From NCBI GenBank assembly GCA_028818995.1, contig JAPPMR010000978.1:1-13817 (forward strand): a DNA stretch of 13,817 bases, in the 5' to 3' direction. Positions 13,098-13,817 of this stretch are shown one piece after another (the stretch's first letter is position 1; each line of letters starts with the position of its first letter). A model generated the notes under the pieces. That model was not told the DNA's origin, ran no database searches, and was given only the letters and a program-made list of their open reading frames with translations. The position numbers and the translations under genes are program-made. Origin of the DNA: Candidatus Poribacteria bacterium (GTDB lineage: Bacteria; Poribacteria; WGA-4E; WGA-3G).

Positions 13098-13817
13098 TTA
13101 TTCTGCGATACAGTATAGATATTCGCTTCCACGCAGGTATAATTCTGAACCGACAATTACAGGCGATGCATTAAAACTATCTTCTAATTTGTTTGTCGCC
13201 AGAATTTGAAATTCAGGTCCGTGTTGAATAACAGCCACAACACCGTTACGACTTGCAACATAGACACGGTCAGCAGCCCCAAAAATTGAAGCATATAACC
13301 CTCTTATACCATCTAATCTATTAGGACCATAGAGTACAACGCCTGTTTTACTATCGATCGCTGAGATAATATTGTCACGATTGAGAAAGTATAGAATATC
13401 ACCGTGTAGGAGTGGTGATGGCACATAAGGCGTATTGCGATCAGCTCCCAAGCGATGGCTTCTTCGGATTCAGTAATGTCTCCCATAGCGTTTGCAAGAT
13501 TAACCGCTTGCAATGCAGCACCTCTGAAACCACTGATAAGATAAACGAACCCATCGGCAGCTATAGGGGTAGGTATAACGTTTCCTGTCATACCGCCACA
13601 TTCCCATAACACTTCGCCTGTTTCCAAATCATAACTACGCGACCTATTTGTAGCAGATACAATTACCTGTGCTTTTCCACCGTGTTCCACAACAATTGGT
13701 GAAGTCCATGTAGTGCGTTCATCTCTATCCATTTTCCATAGTTTATCGCCAGTTCGTTTATCAAGCGCAACGATGAAAGAAGGACCCTCATGGTCTTGGA
13801 CGATAACGATTGTATTG
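13098..13817 (-). pseudogene. PQQ-type beta-propeller protein, C-terminal part, frameshifted
   Basis: The gene enters from the right edge and ends with TAA at 13098-13100. The upstream frame (open from 13817 to about 13447) reads VIVQDHEGPSFIVALDKRTG, DKLWKMDRDERTTW, SPIVVEHGGKAQVIVSATNR, YDLETGEVLWECGG and so on. The downstream frame (from about 13451) reads GADRNTPYVPSPLL, DILYFLNRDN, YASIFGAADRVYVASRNG and SPVIVGSELYLRGSEYLYCIAE. Together they make one continuous chain of 'ALDxxTGxxLW' propeller blades of the outer-membrane-assembly/quinoprotein type. The join lies in GCTTGGGAGCTGATCGC (13453-13437): one extra base, for example a fourth G in the GGG at 13447-13449, restores a single frame (AW-GADRNTPY). 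This is either a real inactivating change or a sequencing or assembly error. The N-terminus is not in the window. Confidence 0.8.

Overview
The window comes from a bacterium with a moderately AT-rich chromosome. Its gene set includes a phytanoyl-CoA-dioxygenase-type oxygenase, a Gfo/Idh dehydrogenase, a 14-blade WD40 protein, a PQQ-type propeller protein and an SDR. Its gaps are filled with short palindromic repeats. This mix resembles uncultured marine or sponge-associated lineages such as Candidatus Poribacteria. That placement is an inference from gene style, because no rRNA or marker gene is present.

The main result is three probable selenoproteins within about 10.5 kb. In each, an in-frame UGA sits where the family has a redox or metal-binding cysteine, and the family sequence continues downstream. 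Two are paralogous membrane lipoproteins with one heavy-metal-associated (HMA/MerP-like) domain, in which the first Cys of GMTCxxC is UGA (1727-1729 and 2304-2306). The third is an AhpD-like peroxidase-related enzyme whose CxxC reads CxxU (UGA 11872-11874). A hairpin follows each UGA with the same geometry: the stem starts 18 nt after the last base of UGA, has 6 bp, and has a loop beginning with G 24 nt after that base. UGA is an ordinary stop for at least two other genes here (Gfo/Idh and SDR), so the genome does not simply read UGA as an amino acid. The Sec machinery (selA, selB, selC, selD) is not in the window.

Layout. 1-127: start of a dioxygenase gene leaving the left edge on the minus strand. 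495-1259: stand-alone UvrC N-terminal-half nuclease. 1469-2602: the two selenolipoprotein genes, each apparently its own transcription unit; the first has a near-consensus promoter and both have hairpin terminators. 2808-4940: a lipoprotein with a zinc-protease signature and a secreted protein of unknown function. 4941-5452: no gene, but several families of small hairpin repeats. 10268 down to 5453, minus strand: a likely operon of pterin carbinolamine dehydratase, WD40 double propeller, M48 membrane protease and Gfo/Idh dehydrogenase. 10396-12928, plus strand: a tight operon of a four-repeat protein, the AhpD-like selenoprotein and an SDR overlapping it by 17 bp. 12942-13076: repeats and a minus-strand terminator. 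13098-13817, minus strand: a PQQ-type propeller gene with a frameshift, running off the right edge.

How the genes work together: the selenolipoproteins are probably envelope metal-binding or thiol-redox proteins. The AhpD-like selenoprotein, co-transcribed with an SDR, is probably a peroxidase- or disulfide-type redox enzyme. Substrates cannot be read from the sequence.
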